Source: Buchnera aphidicola (Chaetogeoica yunlongensis)
Lineage (GTDB): Bacteria; Pseudomonadota; Gammaproteobacteria; Enterobacterales; Enterobacteriaceae
Direction of reading: 5' to 3'
NCBI GenBank assembly: GCA_039829965.1
Contig: CP139909.1
Location: 372,001-436,000, forward strand
DNA length: 64,000 nt
Positions 50,945-61,842 of the stretch are shown piece after piece. The position numbers were made by a program, and so were the translations under genes. The first letter of the stretch is position 1. Every line of letters starts with the position of its first letter. The notes under the pieces are model-generated. The model saw nothing but the letters and a program-made list of their open reading frames with translations. It had not been told where the DNA came from and did not search any database.

Positions 50945-51555
50945 AAGTTTTTAATTAATAAATTATTATTTTTTATTTGAAATTTTCTAGATAAATGCTC
51001 AACTCTAACTATTTTATTTAAATCAGAAACAGCTAAACTAAAGTTGTCATTAATAATTAAATAATCATACTCAACATAATGATTCATTTCAGATACTGCT
51101 TGATTCATTCTTTTTTGTATTACTAAATCATTATCTTGCCCTCTATTATATAATCTTCTATATAGTTCTTGTTTAGATGGAGGTAAGATAAATATACTTT
51201 TAGATTCTGGTATTTTATTACGAACTTGTTTCGCTCCCTGCCAATCTATATCCAAAAAAACATCTATACCAATAGATAAATTATAATAAACTTGATCTTT
51301 GGAAGTACCATAATAATGATTAAAAACTTTTGCATATTCCAAAAACTGATTTTCCTTAATCATTTTTTTAAATTTTTTATTTGAAACAAAAAAGTAATGT
51401 TTTCCATGAATTTCTCCCAGTCTCATTTTTCTAGTAGTATAAGAAATTGAAACTTTAACAGTATGCAAAAAACTAGTTTTTATTAGTTCCTGAATCAAAC
51501 TAGATTTTCCCGTTCCACTAGGAGCAGAAATAATAAATAATAAACCCTTAGTCAC
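50932..51555 (-). CDS. gmk: Guanylate kinase
   Basis: Phosphorylates GMP/dGMP to GDP/dGDP. P-loop IISAPSGTGKSSLIQELI at the N-terminus, GMP-binding SISYTTRKMRLGEIHGKHYFF and the Asp-containing DVFLDIDWQGAKQVR; the lid region RLYNRGQDN follows. The 207-aa product equals E. coli in length. In E. coli it heads an operon with rpoZ-spoT; here it stands alone. Confidence 0.97.
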   Translation of the reverse strand: MTKGLLFIISAPSGTGKSSLIQELIKTSFLHTVKVSISYTTRKMRLGEIHGKHYFFVSNKKFKKMIKENQFLEYAKVFNHYYGTSKDQVYYNLSIGIDVFLDIDWQGAKQVRNKIPESKSIFILPPSKQELYRRLYNRGQDNDLVIQKRMNQAVSEMNHYVEYDYLIINDNFSLAVSDLNKIVRVEHLSRKFQIKNNNLLIKNLLNE

Positions 51556-51687
51556 ATAATACCTTTAATGATAAAATAAATATGCCTGTGATATATCATA
51601 TAAATTATACAAATAAATAATATCCTGAGAAATTATTTTTGGAGTTATATTTCTAAAAATAAAAATACTAAGATATATATCCAACCT

Positions 51688-52482
51688 TTATATTGCTATT
51701 TTGGCACGAATAGGTGAATGAAATTTATAATTAATCAAACTAAAATCTTCAAAAAAATAACTAAAAATTCCCTTAGGTTTTTTATTAATAATTAATTTTG
51801 GAAGAGGATATGGTTTCCTAATAATTTGTTGTTTTACGTGTTTAATATGATTAATATATATATGAACATCACCCCCTGTCCACATAAAGTTACCTACTTC
51901 TAAATTACATTGTTGTGCTAACATATGAATTAATAAAGAATAACTTGCTATATTAAAAGGTAATCCAAGAAATACATCACAAGAACGCTGATACAATTGA
52001 CAATTTAAAAAATTTTTATAAATATAAAACTGAAATAAAACATGACATGGTGGTAACGCCATTTTATCTAAATCTCCCACGTTCCAACTAGATACTATTA
52101 TTCTTCGAGAATAAGGATCTTTTTTTATTAAATTTATTACATGACTAATTTGATCAATAATTTTTCCATCTTTAGATTCCCAAGATCTCCATTGTTTTCC
52201 ATAAATAGGACCTAAATTTCCTGATTTATCAGACCACTCATTCCAAATAGATATATTATTATCATTTAAATATTTTATATTAGTATCTCCTTTTAAAAAC
52301 CATAAAAGTTCATGAACTATAGCAGGAAAATAACATTTTTTCGTTGTCACTAAAGGAAATCCTAACTTAAGATTAAATTTTAAATGATATCCAAAAATTG
52401 ACAGAGTTCCAATCCCAGTTCTATCTTTTCTAACATTTCCATCTTTTAATATTTTTTTTAACAAATTGATATAATTTTCCAT
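51688..52482 (-). CDS. thyA: Thymidylate synthase
   Basis: Makes dTMP from dUMP with methylene-tetrahydrofolate. At 264 aa the length equals E. coli. The nucleophilic Cys146 is in [13 protein letters not shown]; the phosphate-binding Arg is in [13 protein letters not shown], and [21 protein letters not shown] and the Asn-containing segments are conserved. Its first 53 bases overlap the 3' end of lgt in another frame, so translation is probably coupled. Confidence 0.98.
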   Translation of the reverse strand: MENYINLLKKILKDGNVRKDRTGIGTLSIFGYHLKFNLKLGFPLVTTKKCYFPAIVHELLWFLKGDTNIKYLNDNNISIWNEWSDKSGNLGPIYGKQWRSWESKDGKIIDQISHVINLIKKDPYSRRIIVSSWNVGDLDKMALPPCHVLFQFYIYKNFLNCQLYQRSCDVFLGLPFNIASYSLLIHMLAQQCNLEVGNFMWTGGDVHIYINHIKHVKQQIIRKPYPLPKLIINKKPKGIFSYFFEDFSLINYKFHSPIRAKIAI

Positions 52483-53350
52483 ACATGTCTAAATTTAAAA
52501 TAACCTTATGATAAAAAATATTTAACCAAATAAAAAATCCAAATACAATCATAGGAACGGATAATATTTGTCCCATACTAAAAATATTTAAATAAAATCC
52601 TATTTGTGGATCTGGTTGTCGAAAAAATTCAGAAAAAATTCGAAAAATACCATATAAAATTAAAAAAAGACCAGACACAAAACCAGAACTAAAATTTTTC
52701 TTTGTAAAAAAATTTAATATAAAAAATAATAAAACACCTTCTAAAATACATTCATAAATTTGCGATGGATGTCTAGGTAATACACCAAATTTATTTATTA
52801 AATGTTGAAACTGAATATTATCTTTTGATAATTCTAGATCTAATAACTTAGAACTGGGAAATAAAATAGAAAATGGACAATTAGGTGCTATTCTACCCCA
52901 TAATTCACCATTAATAAAATTTCCTAATCTTCCTAAACCTAACCCAAATGGTACTAATGGAGCTACGAAATCAGATAAATCAAGAAATTTTTTATTTAAT
53001 TTTTTTGAAAAATATAATAAAACTACTAAAATTCCTAATAGACCTCCATGAAATGACATACCTCCTTCCCATACCTTTAATATACATAAAACATTCTGTG
53101 AAAAAAACATAGGATTATAAAACATTACATATCCTATTCTACCACCTATAAACAAACCAAAAAAACAAGAGTATAATAAATTATCGACTTCAATTTTTGT
53201 TAAATTATAATATTTAGCCTGAACATTCCCTCTCCATACAGCAAATATAAATCCTAAAAAATACATAAAACCATACCAACGTATTGAAATAGAAAACACA
53301 GAAAAAATAATAGGATTGATATGAGGAAAACTAATATAAGTATTATACAT
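52430..53350 (-). CDS. lgt: Prolipoprotein diacylglyceryl transferase
   Basis: First step of lipoprotein maturation in the inner membrane: transfers diacylglycerol to the lipobox Cys. Seven membrane segments are expected; the signature [16 protein letters not shown] with the catalytic Arg, and MSFHGGLLG with the essential His, are intact. The 306-aa product is longer than E. coli (291): the C-terminal tail runs into thyA. Lnt, the last step of the same pathway, is encoded at 61843. The lgt-thyA pair is as in E. coli. Confidence 0.97.
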   Translation of the reverse strand: MYNTYISFPHINPIIFSVFSISIRWYGFMYFLGFIFAVWRGNVQAKYYNLTKIEVDNLLYSCFFGLFIGGRIGYVMFYNPMFFSQNVLCILKVWEGGMSFHGGLLGILVVLLYFSKKLNKKFLDLSDFVAPLVPFGLGLGRLGNFINGELWGRIAPNCPFSILFPSSKLLDLELSKDNIQFQHLINKFGVLPRHPSQIYECILEGVLLFFILNFFTKKNFSSGFVSGLFLILYGIFRIFSEFFRQPDPQIGFYLNIFSMGQILSVPMIVFGFFIWLNIFYHKVILNLDMYGKLYQFVKKNIKRWKC

Positions 53351-53605
53351 AAAGCATCATCTTAATTTTAATACACTTTATTAATATAAATTTACTGTTA
53401 AAAATTGTTGATTTGAACATTAAAATACAATACAAAACTTTAAAATATATTAATTTTATAAAATATTGATTAAATATTTTATTTTAAATATTAAATATAA
53501 AATTACTATTAAAATTTTAAATTTTTATTTCACATTTAAAATATTAGATTAATTTTTAGAAAAATAAAAAAAAATATTAATAAAATTATTTCTAAAATTA
53601 AAAAA

Positions 53606-54862
53606 TTAACAAGAATTTATTTCTAGTTCTAATAATTCTTCTATTGTTTGACGTCTTCTAATTACACGAAATTTATTATTTTTAAATAATATTTCAGGAA
53701 TTAACGGGCGACTATTATAAATTGAAGACATAGATGCCCCATATGCACCAACATCATGAAATATTAAATAATCTCCCAATTTAACATTAGGTAATTTCCT
53801 AGTTTCTATATCACCATATTCATTTTGAGTAAAAACATCACCAGATTCACACAAAGGACCGCCAACTACTACATCCGTAGTATCATTTTCATCAAGAAAT
53901 CTACCATCTTTTGGAATGACAGATATATAGTGATAACTTCCATACATCACTGGTCTCATTAAATCATTAAAACCAGCATCAATTAAAATAAAAGTCTTAG
54001 TGCTAGTTTTTTTTATTGCATATACTGTAGATACTAATATTCCTGATTCTGCTACCAAAAATCTTCCTGGTTCAATTTCTAATTTAATTGATCTATTTAA
54101 GTAATTAGAAATCAATTTACGAGAATTATCCCAAATCTTAAAATATTTTTTAATGTCTATCGATGCATCATTACAGCGATAAGGAATCATTAAACCACCT
54201 CCAGCAGAAATAGAACGTATGTTTAAATTAAATTTTAAAACATAATTTACCATCGTTTTACATGCTTTTTCTAAATAAATATAATCTACTCCAGAACCAA
54301 TATGCATGTGCAAGCCACATAACTTAAGAGAATATTTCTTAATATACGGCAATGCAGAACTGACATCCCAAATTCCATGCTTGCTATTTTCTCCACCTGT
54401 ATTAGTTTTTTTACTATGTCCATGACCAAATTTAGGATTAATTCTTAACCAAATTTTATGACCAGGAGATTTTATTCCAATTTGTTTTAACATATCTATA
54501 GATCCAACATTCACAGAAATGTCATGTTTAATAACCTCATTTAATGTTTGATCATCAATTATATCAGCTGTAAAAATAATGTCCTGATTGATTGTAGAAA
54601 CATATCCTGCACATAATCCTCTTCTTATTTCACCAAACGAAACAGCGTCAATTTTAACATTGTATTTTTTTAATAAACTTAAAATATGAATATTTGAACA
54701 AGATTTTTGTGCAAAACGAATTGTATCAAATTTCTGTAATTCCTTAATTTTTTTTAAAATCACATTAAAATTATACATCCATAAAGGTGTGCCGTATTTA
54801 GAAATCATATCTATAACATCATTAAAATTGAAAATATTTTTTTTTCGTAATAAGTTAGACAC
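53606..54862 (-). CDS. lysA: Diaminopimelate decarboxylase
   Basis: PLP enzyme converting meso-diaminopimelate to lysine, an essential amino acid for aphids. PLP-Lys in RFAQKSCSN near residue 53, MHIGSGVDY, the Gly loop SAGGGLMIPYR, LEIEPGRFLVAESG and the CESGDVFTQ dimer-interface Cys are present. The product is 418 aa (E. coli 420). There is no adjacent lysR regulator, which in E. coli is divergent from lysA, so the gene is presumably constitutive. Confidence 0.98.
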   Translation of the reverse strand: MSNLLRKKNIFNFNDVIDMISKYGTPLWMYNFNVILKKIKELQKFDTIRFAQKSCSNIHILSLLKKYNVKIDAVSFGEIRRGLCAGYVSTINQDIIFTADIIDDQTLNEVIKHDISVNVGSIDMLKQIGIKSPGHKIWLRINPKFGHGHSKKTNTGGENSKHGIWDVSSALPYIKKYSLKLCGLHMHIGSGVDYIYLEKACKTMVNYVLKFNLNIRSISAGGGLMIPYRCNDASIDIKKYFKIWDNSRKLISNYLNRSIKLEIEPGRFLVAESGILVSTVYAIKKTSTKTFILIDAGFNDLMRPVMYGSYHYISVIPKDGRFLDENDTTDVVVGGPLCESGDVFTQNEYGDIETRKLPNVKLGDYLIFHDVGAYGASMSSIYNSRPLIPEILFKNNKFRVIRRRQTIEELLELEINSC

Positions 54863-54986
54863 ACTTTTTCCTTCTATAAAATAATAAGTTTATTTTGAAA
54901 CTTAAATAATTTATTAAAAAATTAAAAAAATACATTCATATTCATTTAATAAATATTCTATAAAATAAATAATTTAATTCTTTAAA

Positions 54987-56474
54987 TTACACCGAAGGTT
55001 TAAGAGTAGGAAAAAAAATTACATCACGGATGCTTTTTTGATTAGTTAATAACATAATTAATCTATCAATTCCTATTCCTAATCCAGATGTAGGCGGTAA
55101 ACCATGTTCTAATGCAGTTATATAATCTTTATCATAAAATATATTATCTACATTATTAACATTATTCGTATTCTTTTCACAAAATTGCATTAAAAACCTA
55201 TTACGTTGATCGTCAGAATCATTTAATTCTGAAAATCCATTGGAAATTTCATAACCAGCAATAAATAATTCAAATCGATCAGCAATATCTTTATCAAAAT
55301 CGTTTCTACGAGATAATGGAGATACTTCTATTGGATAATCTAAAATAAAAGTAGGTTGAATTAATTTTTTTTCAACCGTTTTATTAAAAATTTCTATAAT
55401 TAGTTTTGAAATACTTAATTCCTTGTCAGCATTAATTCCTAATTGATTAGCAATTTTTTGTACTCTTGATTTATCATTTAGATCTAATAACTTAATATTG
55501 GAATTATATTTTAATATTGCTTCTTTAAGAGAATATCTAACAAATTTATTTTCAAAATTAATCATATCACAATCATATTTTATTTTATATTTACCAATAA
55601 TTTTTTTTATTAACATCCTTAATAATTCTTCAGTGAATGTCATCATATCATTATGATCTGAATATGCCATATATACTTCCATCATAGTAAATTCAGGATT
55701 ATGACGAGTAGATATTCCTTCATTACGAAAACTTTTACTAATTTCAAAAATTCGATTAAATCCTCCAATAACTAATCTTTTTAAATATAGTTCAGGAGAA
55801 ATTCTTAAATATAAATTCATTTCTAAAGAATTATGATGAGTAACAAATGGACGAGCGGAAGCGCCACCAGGAATATTTTGTAATATAGGTGTTTCTACTT
55901 CTAAAAAATTTTTATTAAGCATAAATTCTCTAATATAAATAAAAACTAAAGATCTTATTCTAAAAATAGAATATAATTTTCTATTACTTATCAAATCTAA
56001 ATATCTTTTTCTATAACGAGTTTCTTTATCTAATAATCCATGAAATTTACTTGGTAAAGGTTTTAATGCTTTTGTCAATAATTCTATCTTAATACAATGA
56101 ATAGATAACTCACCAGTCCGTGTTTTAAATAAAATACCTTCTACACCTAAAATATCACCCAAATCCAATTTTTTTACATCGTTGCTATACAATTCCGAAA
56201 AACTACTACTTTTATTTACATATAATTGAATTTCGCCTTCACTATCTTTTAATACAAAAAAAGAACTTTTACCCATAATACGTTTATTTAAAATTCTACC
56301 CGCTACACTCACTAAAACATTTAACTCATTCAATTCTTCACGAGTACAACCTTTATATTTTAACAATAAACTTAAAAAATCATCCTTAGGTTTAAAATTA
56401 TTCGGGAAATCATATCCTAATCTTTTTACATAATTTAATTTTTTTATTCTTTCTAGTTCTTCATTAACTAACAT
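54987..56474 (-). CDS. lysS: Lysyl-tRNA synthetase (class II)
   Basis: Charges tRNA-Lys. An OB-fold anticodon-binding domain occupies about residues 50-150; class II motifs follow: NIPGGASARPFVTHHN, FRNEGISTRHNPEFTMMEVYMAY (motif 2 region) and GLGIGIDRLIMLL (motif 3). The product is 495 aa (E. coli 505). It follows prfB by 64 bases, the conserved prfB-lysS operon. Confidence 0.97.
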   Translation of the reverse strand: MLVNEELERIKKLNYVKRLGYDFPNNFKPKDDFLSLLLKYKGCTREELNELNVLVSVAGRILNKRIMGKSSFFVLKDSEGEIQLYVNKSSSFSELYSNDVKKLDLGDILGVEGILFKTRTGELSIHCIKIELLTKALKPLPSKFHGLLDKETRYRKRYLDLISNRKLYSIFRIRSLVFIYIREFMLNKNFLEVETPILQNIPGGASARPFVTHHNSLEMNLYLRISPELYLKRLVIGGFNRIFEISKSFRNEGISTRHNPEFTMMEVYMAYSDHNDMMTFTEELLRMLIKKIIGKYKIKYDCDMINFENKFVRYSLKEAILKYNSNIKLLDLNDKSRVQKIANQLGINADKELSISKLIIEIFNKTVEKKLIQPTFILDYPIEVSPLSRRNDFDKDIADRFELFIAGYEISNGFSELNDSDDQRNRFLMQFCEKNTNNVNNVDNIFYDKDYITALEHGLPPTSGLGIGIDRLIMLLTNQKSIRDVIFFPTLKPSV

Positions 56475-56538
56475 ACTAATATATTACCTATCTAATTAAA
56501 ATATTTCTATTTAAAAATAAATTTTTTAAATAAATTTA

Positions 56539-57640
56539 TTATAATCCATTTTTTAAACTAGATTCAATAAATAGATCTAAATCCCCATTTAAAACCGATT
56601 GAATATTTTTATTTTCTATACCTGTCCTCAAATCTTTAATCCGTGAATCATCTAATACATATGAACGTATTTGATTTCCCCATCCTATATCTAGTTTAGT
56701 CTTATTTAAAAATTTTTGTTTATTCTTTTTTTCATTAAGTATTCTTTCATATAATTTTGATTTTAACTGTTTAATTGCTTGATCTTTATTTTTATGTTGA
56801 GACCGGTCATTTTGACATTGAACTACGATACCTGTAGGGAGATGTTTTATTCTAACCGCTGATTCAGTTTTATTCACGTGTTGTCCTCCAGATCCTGAAG
56901 CACGATAAACATCAATTTTTAAATCACTTATATTTATATTAACATCAATAGAATCATCAACAACAGGATAAACATATACAGAAGAAAAAGATGTATGTCT
57001 CATATTATGTGTATTAAAAGGACTTTTTCTCACTAATCGATGTATACCAGTTTCTGTTCGAAACCAGCCAAAAGCATAGTCTCCTAAAATCTGAACAGTA
57101 ACAGATTTTATTCCAGCAATTTCACCGTATGACTTATTAATAATATTAGTTTTAAAACCTTTTGAATCAGCCCATCGTATATACATACGCAGTAACATAC
57201 TTGCCCAATCTTGTGCTTCAATACCACCAGATCCAGATTGAATATCTAGATAACAATTTAAATAATCATTTTTATTTAAAAACATACTATTTATTTCTAA
57301 TTCATGAATTTGTTTTTCTAAATTATTCAACTCATATGAAAAACTACCTAATATATCTTTATCACTATTCCATGTTTCTAACTTTAAAATATCACATAAC
57401 TCTTTCAAGTCATGATCTATTTTATCAATTTTACCAACTATTAAAAATAATCGACTCCTTTCTTGATTGAGAAATTTAATTAAATTTAAATTTTTCCAAG
57501 TTTTAGGAAGTTCTAATTTTAAATTAATTTCTAATAATCTATCTTTTTTATTTCTATAATCAAAGACACCTCTTTAAACTAATTAATCTACTAAGCATAG
57601 TTTTTATACAATCGTCAATTATTACATTTTTTTCTAACAT
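56539..57640 (-). CDS. prfB: Peptide chain release factor RF2, with programmed +1 frameshift
   Basis: Recognises UGA and UAA stops and triggers peptide release. The frame begins at ATG 57640 (AGAGG five bases upstream), encodes 26 residues ending KRCL, then meets TGA at 57560-57562. Skipping one base continues as [17 protein letters not shown] and on through the long frame to 56539. The join is 57640-57563 plus 57561-56539, giving 366 aa (E. coli 365). The tripeptide anticodon SPF is in RKSPFNTHN, and the catalytic GGQ is in [14 protein letters not shown] shorter product starting at an internal ATG (57408) would lack most of domain 1. Confidence 0.95.
57560..57574 (-). promoter_or_regulatory. 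prfB: RF2 autoregulatory +1 frameshift site
   Basis: The minus strand reads AAG AGG TGT CTT TGA T, equivalent to the E. coli AGG GGG TAT CTT TGA C. An internal Shine-Dalgarno-like AAGAGG sits three bases before the slippery CTT codon and the in-frame TGA. Low RF2 favours slippage of peptidyl-tRNA from CUU to UUU and hence more RF2. The base after TGA is T instead of the C of E. coli. Confidence 0.93.
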
Positions 57641-57886
57641 AAAAACCTCTTGTTACATTTTAAATTTCTTATATAAATAAAAATTTAAAAAATAAATAAT
57701 ATTCTTTATACTATTCTATAGTAAATTTTTATTAATTTATTTTCTAAAATAAAAAAACTAAATATAAAATTATTTATTATAAAATACATTTTAACTGATA
57801 AATAAAAATAATAACTTCACTATGTATCTATATATAATTTAATATTATAGATCATTGAAAATTTATGATACAACTAAGACTTTTAT

Positions 57887-58855
57887 ATGAAAAAAAATAT
57901 ATACGATTTAATTAATTCTAAAAAAATAACATTAACATTTTTAAAAGATTGGACCTTCATAACAATCACTGGAAAAGATTGCTTACGTTACTTACAAAAT
58001 CAATTTACATATAATCTGTACTTACTAAAACAAAATCAGCATGTAATATGTGCTCACTGCTCAATAAATGGCAAAGTACTTAGTGTTTTTCATCTATTTA
58101 TGTATGATCAAGGGTACGCATATATACAAAAAAAAAGTATTTCTAAACTACAAGTTAATGAACTAAAGAAATATTCTATTTTTTCTAATATAAATATATG
58201 CCAAAACCGTGACACATTATTAATAGGATTAATTGGAGCCTGTGTTAATGAAAAATTATCTAAAATTTTAAAAAACTTGCCTGATAAAAAAAGTTTTAAT
58301 CATCAAGAAAAAAATATTACTGTGCTTAAATTTCACAAACCCTACGATAGATTTTTAATAATTATTAAAAAAAATAATTCCATTTTAAAAAAAATATTAA
58401 AATTAACAAATGAAATATATCATAACAATATTTGGCTAGCATTAAACATAATGTCTGGATTTCCTAATATTAATCATATAACTTACAAAAAATTTTTTCC
58501 ACAATCACTTAATCTAGAAAAATTAAATGCACTTGACCTAAAAAAAGGATGTTTCTATGGACAAGAAATGATAGCCAAAGTACATTTTAAAAAACTTAAC
58601 AAATATCAATTATACTGGTTAATTGGAAATGCATATCCAAAACCAAAAATAGGAGATAATCTTATATTAAAATATAACAAAAACAATTATAATTGTGGTT
58701 CAATTTTATCCACAGTTAATATTTCTAATTCTAAATTATGGATACAAGCAATACTAAAAAAAAACACAAATTATAAAAATAATTTTGTCAGAATAAAAAA
58801 TAATATAAATAGCTTCTTTTATATAAAAAATAGCACATATAACATACAATCATAG
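57887..58855 (+). CDS. ygfZ: tRNA-modifying protein YgfZ
   Basis: Folate-binding protein related to GcvT, needed for iron-sulfur enzymes such as MiaB. The signature LDLKKGCFYGQEMIAKVHF contains the essential Cys of the K-G-C-[FY]-x-G-Q-E motif, at about residue 224. Other matches to E. coli: ITGKDCLRYLQNQFT, HCSINGKVLSVFHLF and WLALNIMSGFPNI. The 322-aa product compares with 326. It is followed directly by miaB, its functional partner, although the two are not adjacent in E. coli. Confidence 0.93.
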   Translation: MKKNIYDLINSKKITLTFLKDWTFITITGKDCLRYLQNQFTYNLYLLKQNQHVICAHCSINGKVLSVFHLFMYDQGYAYIQKKSISKLQVNELKKYSIFSNINICQNRDTLLIGLIGACVNEKLSKILKNLPDKKSFNHQEKNITVLKFHKPYDRFLIIIKKNNSILKKILKLTNEIYHNNIWLALNIMSGFPNINHITYKKFFPQSLNLEKLNALDLKKGCFYGQEMIAKVHFKKLNKYQLYWLIGNAYPKPKIGDNLILKYNKNNYNCGSILSTVNISNSKLWIQAILKKNTNYKNNFVRIKNNINSFFYIKNSTYNIQS

Positions 58856-58983
58856 TAATTATTAAAATAAATTGTTAAAAATAAAGATAAAAAACCATAT
58901 CTTATCTTAAAAATATACAAAACTATTTTATATATTTAAAAAACACCAATAACTATAAATATACTATTTTAAAAATAAATATT

Positions 58984-60321
58984 ATGAAGAACAATAAGAT
59001 ATATATAAAAACATGGGGTTGTCAAATGAACGAATACGATTCATCCATGATAACTCAATTATTAGAACAAAAACATGGATATACAACTACAAAATATTCT
59101 AACTTAGCTGACATATTAATATTAAACACTTGTTCTATAAGACATAACGCACAAGAAAAAGTATTTCACCAAATAGGAAGATGGAAAAAATTAAAACAAA
59201 AAAATCCAAATTTAATAATTGCTGTAGGAGGTTGTGTAGCAACCCAAGAAGGTAAAAATATATATAAACGTGCTAATTATGTAGACATAGTTTTTGGCAC
59301 ACAAACTTTACATCATTTACCTAAAATGATAGAAAAAATAAAAAAATCTCAAAAACATATTACTGATATTTCTTTTCCATTAACAGAAAAATTCAACTTT
59401 ATACAATACCCTAAAAACCCTAAAGTCACATCTTTTGTATCAATTATGGAAGGATGTAATAAATTTTGTTCTTTTTGTATAGTCCCATATACTAGAGGAC
59501 ATGAAATTAGTCGACCTGTAGATGATATTTTATTAGAAATATCTAATTTATCAAATAAAGGAGTAAAAGAAATTCATTTACTCGGACAAAATGTAAACTC
59601 ATACAAAGGAAAAACTTTTAATGGAAATATTTGTAAATTTTCAGAACTGTTAAAATTAGTTGCATCTATTAAAGGAATTTATAGAATAAGATTTACAACT
59701 AGTAATCCATTTGAATTTACAGATGATATTATTAATGTATACTCTAAAATTCCTGAAATAGTTAGTTTTCTTCATTTACCTATTCAAAGTGGCTCTAATA
59801 AAATACTCAAGTTAATGAAAAGAACACATACTACAAATGAATACAAAGAAATTATAAAAAAAATTACTAAAGCACGTCCTAATATTCAAATTAGTTCAGA
59901 CTTCATTGTTGGTTTTCCAGGAGAAACATCATCAGATTTCGAAAAAACCTTAAAAATAATTCAAGAAATTAATTTTGATATGAGTTATAGTTTTATTTAC
60001 TCTCCGAGACCAGGAACACCTGCTACAGAACTAGAAGATAACACTACACTACAAGAAAAAAAAGAAAGATTATATATACTCCAAAAACTAATCAATAAAA
60101 ATACAATAAATTGGAACAATAAAATGCTAGACAGTGTTCAATCAGTATTAGTAGAAGGATCATCTAAAAAAAATTCACAAGAATTATTTGGACGAACAGA
60201 AAATAACAGAATAGTAAATTTCAAAGGGAACAAAAAAATGATTGGTCAATTTATAAATTTAACAATAACAAAAATAAATCCTAATTCTTTAAGAGGTGAG
60301 TACATAAAAAATAATAATTAA
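58984..60321 (+). CDS. miaB: tRNA-2-methylthio-N6-dimethylallyladenosine synthase MiaB
   Basis: Radical-SAM enzyme adding the 2-methylthio group to i6A37 of tRNAs reading UNN codons. Three N-terminal Cys bind one 4Fe-4S cluster ([25 protein letters not shown]). The radical-SAM CxxxCxxC is in [18 protein letters not shown], and a TRAM domain with SGRTENNR-like [11 protein letters not shown] lies at the end. The 445-aa product is about 30 residues shorter than E. coli at the C-terminus. First gene of the miaB-ybeY-corC-lnt series; ybeZ is missing. Confidence 0.97.
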   Translation: MKNNKIYIKTWGCQMNEYDSSMITQLLEQKHGYTTTKYSNLADILILNTCSIRHNAQEKVFHQIGRWKKLKQKNPNLIIAVGGCVATQEGKNIYKRANYVDIVFGTQTLHHLPKMIEKIKKSQKHITDISFPLTEKFNFIQYPKNPKVTSFVSIMEGCNKFCSFCIVPYTRGHEISRPVDDILLEISNLSNKGVKEIHLLGQNVNSYKGKTFNGNICKFSELLKLVASIKGIYRIRFTTSNPFEFTDDIINVYSKIPEIVSFLHLPIQSGSNKILKLMKRTHTTNEYKEIIKKITKARPNIQISSDFIVGFPGETSSDFEKTLKIIQEINFDMSYSFIYSPRPGTPATELEDNTTLQEKKERLYILQKLINKNTINWNNKMLDSVQSVLVEGSSKKNSQELFGRTENNRIVNFKGNKKMIGQFINLTITKINPNSLRGEYIKNNN

Positions 60322-60404
60322 ACATTACTATCTTAAAAATATAAATTCATTATTTCAAAAACATATTTACACTTCATTTTATAAATGAAATTTAACTCTA
60401 AAAA

Positions 60405-60887
60405 ATGAAAAATAAAATTATTTTAAATATACAAACAGCCAGTAAAGTACTAACATCCTTTCCACCAAAACATCAATATCTCAAATGGATACAATCCAGT
60501 TTAAAAAATACAAAAAACGATAATATTAAAATTTTAATAAGATTGGTAGAAAAATCAGAAATAAAATTCTTAAATAATAAATTTAGAAAAAAAAATAATG
60601 TAACAAACATACTATCATTTTCATATATTAATGATAAAATAATAAAATCTAATTATATAGGAGACTTAATTGTTTGTGGAGAAGTAATAGAAAGAGAAGC
60701 AATAAAAAAAAAAATAAGCACAGAATCACATTGGGCTCATATTATTATACATGGCATACTACACTTATTAGGATATACACATTCTAATATCACGAATAGA
60801 GAAAAAATGGAATCTTTAGAAACTAAAATCATGCAATCTTTAAATTATAAAAATCCTTATTCTAATATTAAAAAATTAATTTATTAA
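60405..60887 (+). CDS. ybeY: Endoribonuclease YbeY
   Basis: Single-strand RNase involved in 16S 3'-end maturation and ribosome quality control. The zinc motif HGILHLLGYTHSN near residue 125 keeps the three His of H-x3-H-x5-H. The strand NNVTNILSFSY matches the conserved TDVLSFP-type segment. The product is 160 aa (E. coli 155). It lies between miaB and corC, as in E. coli apart from the lost ybeZ. Confidence 0.94.
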   Translation: MKNKIILNIQTASKVLTSFPPKHQYLKWIQSSLKNTKNDNIKILIRLVEKSEIKFLNNKFRKKNNVTNILSFSYINDKIIKSNYIGDLIVCGEVIEREAIKKKISTESHWAHIIIHGILHLLGYTHSNITNREKMESLETKIMQSLNYKNPYSNIKKLIY

Positions 60888-60945
60888 ACAAAATAAACAT
60901 AAGATTAAAAATCTATATTAATTACGAAACAGAAATTAAAATTCC

Positions 60946-61797
60946 ATGAGTAATAATAATTCCAAAAATAGTAATAAAGAAGAAAAAAAAGGATTCTTTT
61001 CTATCTTATTAAGTCAAATATTTCAAGAAGAACCACCTAAAAATAAAGAAGAACTATTAAAATTAATAAGAGATTCTGAAGAAAACTCACTAATAGATCA
61101 AGATACTTATAATATGCTAAAAGGAGTGATTGACATCACAAAAAAAAGAATAAAAGATATTATGATTCCAAGACCACAAATGATTACTTTAAAACTAAAT
61201 TATTCTTTAGATCAATGCTTAGATATAATAATCAAATCCGCACATTCTAGATTTCCTGTAATAAGTCAAAATGAAAACTATGTTGAGGGCATGTTAATTG
61301 CTAAAGATTTATTACCACTCATAAAACATAATACTACTACTTTTTACATAAAAAAGATGTTACGACCTACAATAGTTGTTCCTGAAAGTAAATATGTAAA
61401 TCTTATGTTAAAAGAATTTAGATTAACCAAAAATCATATGGCAATTGTTATCGATGAATTCGGTGTTGTTTCTGGATTAATTACAATTGAAGACATACTC
61501 GAATTAATAGTAGGAGATATTGAAGATGAATACGACGAAACAACTCTAAACATTCGACAACTAGATAAATATACCTTTGTCATTAAATCATTGACTCCTA
61601 TTAAAGAATTTAATAATAAATTTCAAACTAATTTTAATGATGAAGAAGTAGATACTATTGGTGGTTTAATTATGAAAAAAATTGGACACTTACCTATCAA
61701 AGGAGAAGTTATTAACATTAACAAATTTAAATTTAAAATTAATATTGTAACTAATAGAAGAATTATATTATTACAAGTGACTATTCCAAATAAATAA
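60946..61797 (+). CDS. corC: CorC (YbeX), CBS-domain protein
   Basis: Cytosolic CBS-pair protein, historically linked to Mg/Co efflux with CorA and to ribosome maturation. IMIPRPQMITL starts the first CBS domain and KNHMAIVIDEFGVVSGLITIEDILELIVGDIEDEYD marks the second; the C-terminal CorC/HlyC domain contains TIGGLIMKKIGHLP. The product is 283 aa (E. coli 292). No membrane segments. Just upstream of lnt, as in E. coli. Confidence 0.94.
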   Translation: MSNNNSKNSNKEEKKGFFSILLSQIFQEEPPKNKEELLKLIRDSEENSLIDQDTYNMLKGVIDITKKRIKDIMIPRPQMITLKLNYSLDQCLDIIIKSAHSRFPVISQNENYVEGMLIAKDLLPLIKHNTTTFYIKKMLRPTIVVPESKYVNLMLKEFRLTKNHMAIVIDEFGVVSGLITIEDILELIVGDIEDEYDETTLNIRQLDKYTFVIKSLTPIKEFNNKFQTNFNDEEVDTIGGLIMKKIGHLPIKGEVININKFKFKINIVTNRRIILLQVTIPNK

Positions 61798-61842
61798 AAA
61801 AATATACATTATTAATATTTTATATAAACTTTATATATACCT

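Noticed and set aside
56539..57408. Short RF2 starting at ATG 57408
   Set aside because: The upstream sequence shows the complete RF2 N-terminus with the conserved +1 frameshift site, and the length then matches E. coli.
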